Of a stretch of 64,000 bases of DNA, positions 62,824 through 64,000 are shown piece after piece. The position numbers were made by a program, and so were the translations under genes. Location: positions 496,001-560,000 of the forward strand of contig NZ_JAABNN010000002.1 in assembly GCF_009928415.1 (NCBI RefSeq), written 5' to 3'. The first letter of the stretch is position 1. Every line of letters starts with the position of its first letter. This DNA comes from Bacillus sp. USDA818B3_A. Lineage in GTDB: Bacteria; Bacillota; Bacilli; Bacillales; Cytobacillaceae. Under the pieces are notes generated by a model, which worked only from the letters and a program-made list of their open reading frames with translations, was not told the DNA's origin and did not search any database.

Positions 62824-63858
62824 TTATTCCCAGACAAACACAGCTTTCTCAGTCTTTCTTTCATCAAACATACGGAAAGCCGTTTCTGCCTCTTCCAATT
62901 TAAATTGGTGAGTAACTAATTTTTCTACAGGCAGATTCTTTCTCACAATAAACTCCGCAATTTCATCAAATTCTTGAATTGGGAAGTACCAAGAACCCAT
63001 TACAGAAATCTGTTTTCGAATTAATTGCGCACTTGGTTTGATTGTTGTCTCTTTACTTTCGCCGATAAAAGCGACGCGTCCATGTGCTCTTACACAATCT
63101 AGCGCATCATTTTCACCAAATGGGCTTCCTGAGCAATCAATCGCAGCGTCTGCACCAAGCCCGTTAGTAATGCGGGCAATTTCTTCCTGCACATTCATCG
63201 TTTTACCATTAATCGTATAATCTGCCCCCAATTCCTTCGCAAGCTCTAAGCGCTCATCCAGCATATCAACAGCAATAACGGTTGCGCCTAATCCTTTAGC
63301 GATCATCACACCCGCACCGCCCATAGGACCCATTCCAAAAATAACGAGATAATCTCTACCGGAAATCCCTAATCTTTTTTGCGCGTGATAAAGGGTTCCA
63401 ACTGCGTCGGTTGAAACAGCTGCTGTTACGAAACTCATGCTATCTGGCAATCTCATGCAGTTTTCCGCTGGAACGACCATGTACTCTGCGTCACCGCCAT
63501 GAGAGTCAAAGCCGATACACTTAAACTCTTTGCAGAACATTTTGTAGCCGCTCTTACAATGTGCACATTCACCACAGCCAAGAGCTAAGTAAACAGCAAC
63601 TCGGTCACCCGCTTTGTAATTGGAAACGCCAGCTCCTACTTCCGTGATAACTCCTGCAGGTTCATGCCCTGGTACCGTGCATCCACATTTTGTTCCTTCA
63701 AAAACGGATGTTCCATAATATAAGCTCATATCGCTACGGCAAATTGCTGAAGCTTTTAATTGAACTAATACCTCTCCCTGGCCTGGCTTTGGGATCTCAA
63801 CCTGACGAATCTCTACCTTTTTATCTCCTGGAAAAAACACTGCATTCATTGTTGTCAT
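62824..63858 (-). CDS. Zinc-dependent medium-chain dehydrogenase
   Basis: 344 residues from the ATG at 63858 (GGAGG 7 bp upstream). Catalytic-zinc SAICRSDMSLYYG and GHEPAGVI, structural zinc CGECAHCKSGYKMFC, NAD motif IFGMGPMGGAGVMIAKGLG. Reaction: NAD-dependent oxidation of a polyol or sugar hydroxyl. Upstream partner of the TIM-barrel gene and downstream of a Gfo-type gene at the window edge. Confidence 0.9.
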   Translation of the reverse strand: MTTMNAVFFPGDKKVEIRQVEIPKPGQGEVLVQLKASAICRSDMSLYYGTSVFEGTKCGCTVPGHEPAGVITEVGAGVSNYKAGDRVAVYLALGCGECAHCKSGYKMFCKEFKCIGFDSHGGDAEYMVVPAENCMRLPDSMSFVTAAVSTDAVGTLYHAQKRLGISGRDYLVIFGMGPMGGAGVMIAKGLGATVIAVDMLDERLELAKELGADYTINGKTMNVQEEIARITNGLGADAAIDCSGSPFGENDALDCVRAHGRVAFIGESKETTIKPSAQLIRKQISVMGSWYFPIQEFDEIAEFIVRKNLPVEKLVTHQFKLEEAETAFRMFDERKTEKAVFVWE

Positions 63859-63909
63859 GATACTTCCTCCGATCACTTATTCTTAAAACAATTAATCTAT
63901 CATTTTTCC

Positions 63910-64000
63910 CTATAAATAGGATGTAAAGGGACCTGCCGGCCCTTTGGAAGCAAGAGAACCGTCCCCATGCTTCACTGCCTGTACCTTCACCCATTTCTGC
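63910..64000 (-). CDS. Gfo/Idh/MocA-type protein, C-terminal end (cut by window edge)
   Basis: The minus-strand frame entering from the right reads QKWVKVQAVK, like the C-terminal EQQKWVKVKVEKE of the Gfo protein at 32776-33954, then continues HGDGSLASKGPAGPF to a TAG at 63910. The last 20 or so codons come from a REP-like repeat, so the natural stop was probably replaced. The rest lies outside the window. Confidence 0.6.
   Translation of the reverse strand, partial: QKWVKVQAVKHGDGSLASKGPAGPFTSYL
63942..63970. repeat. REP-like interspersed repeat, copy 2
   Basis: CTTTGGAAGCAAGAGAACC followed by GTCCCCATGC; 24 of 29 bases match copy 1 at 31774-31802. It is translated as the tail of the edge Gfo gene. 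Confidence 0.55.

Noticed and set aside
1..64000. tRNA, rRNA, CRISPR array or prophage
   Set aside because: No repeat-spacer pattern, no phage structural genes and no recognisable cloverleaf or rRNA sequence were found on reading both strands.

Overview
The window looks like a chromosomal segment of a low-GC, Gram-positive, spore-former-type Bacillaceae (Bacillus, Neobacillus or Peribacillus-like). The signs are AT-rich DNA, AGGAGG-type ribosome binding sites, some TTG starts, Bacillus protein types (CsoR/CopZ/CopA, QdoI, a YjlC-Ndh pair, a CBO0543 membrane protein) and many LacI-type palindromic operators. I see no rRNA, tRNA, CRISPR array, complete insertion sequence or phage gene. Most genes lie on the minus strand.

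Positions 1-8900 hold a partly decayed housekeeping and metal section: a headless Lrp fragment, an isochorismatase-family hydrolase, a frameshifted ccdA, an HPr-like protein lacking the phosphorylatable His, a DHA2 efflux pump, a half-size siroheme-type protein, a broken glutaredoxin, and a copper operon csoR-copZ-copA followed by a His-rich YtkA-like protein.

Positions 9000-25000 hold plant-glycoside functions: MFS transporter, a 36-residue membrane peptide and a GH78 alpha-L-rhamnosidase in one operon; a DeoR regulator divergent from a transketolase-transaldolase operon; a cytoplasmic GH43 enzyme, an alpha/beta esterase, a quercetin 2,3-dioxygenase with all eight metal ligands, a divergent LysR regulator, an SDR and a yellow/MRJP-like beta-propeller.

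Positions 25000-35500 and 55900-64000 hold repeated modules built from the same parts: Gfo/Idh/MocA dehydrogenases, AP_endonuc_2-type TIM-barrel isomerases/epimerases (five intact copies plus one relic), small ABM-domain proteins, SDR or zinc dehydrogenases, a ROK kinase, a polyol-permease-family transporter and two orphan sugar-binding lipoproteins. A palindromic operator, TGTAATCGATTACA or close variants, stands before several of these units and before a LacI-family gene (34426-35430), which is therefore its likely reader. Two promoters carry the same three-operator layout with nearly identical spacing (84/133 and 85/131 bp). My inference is a regulon that breaks down glycosides or rare sugars by oxidation, isomerisation or elimination, and reduction rather than by simple hydrolysis.

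Positions 36100-48400 read as one long operon: LacI regulator, Rbs-type ABC transporter (ATPase, permease, binding protein), aldehyde dehydrogenase, iron alcohol dehydrogenase, an IolB-type isomerase, altronate dehydratase, tagaturonate reductase and KDPG aldolase. This is a hexuronate route in which no uronate isomerase UxaC is seen and kdgK survives only as a fragment. A second operator, TGTGAGCGTTCACA, lies between this operon and a divergent M24-family gene.

Positions 52000-56000 are a gene graveyard: a second copy of the LacI regulator beside shattered, partly inverted pieces of the M24 gene, plus relics of fdhD, a TIM-barrel gene and a sugar-binding protein.
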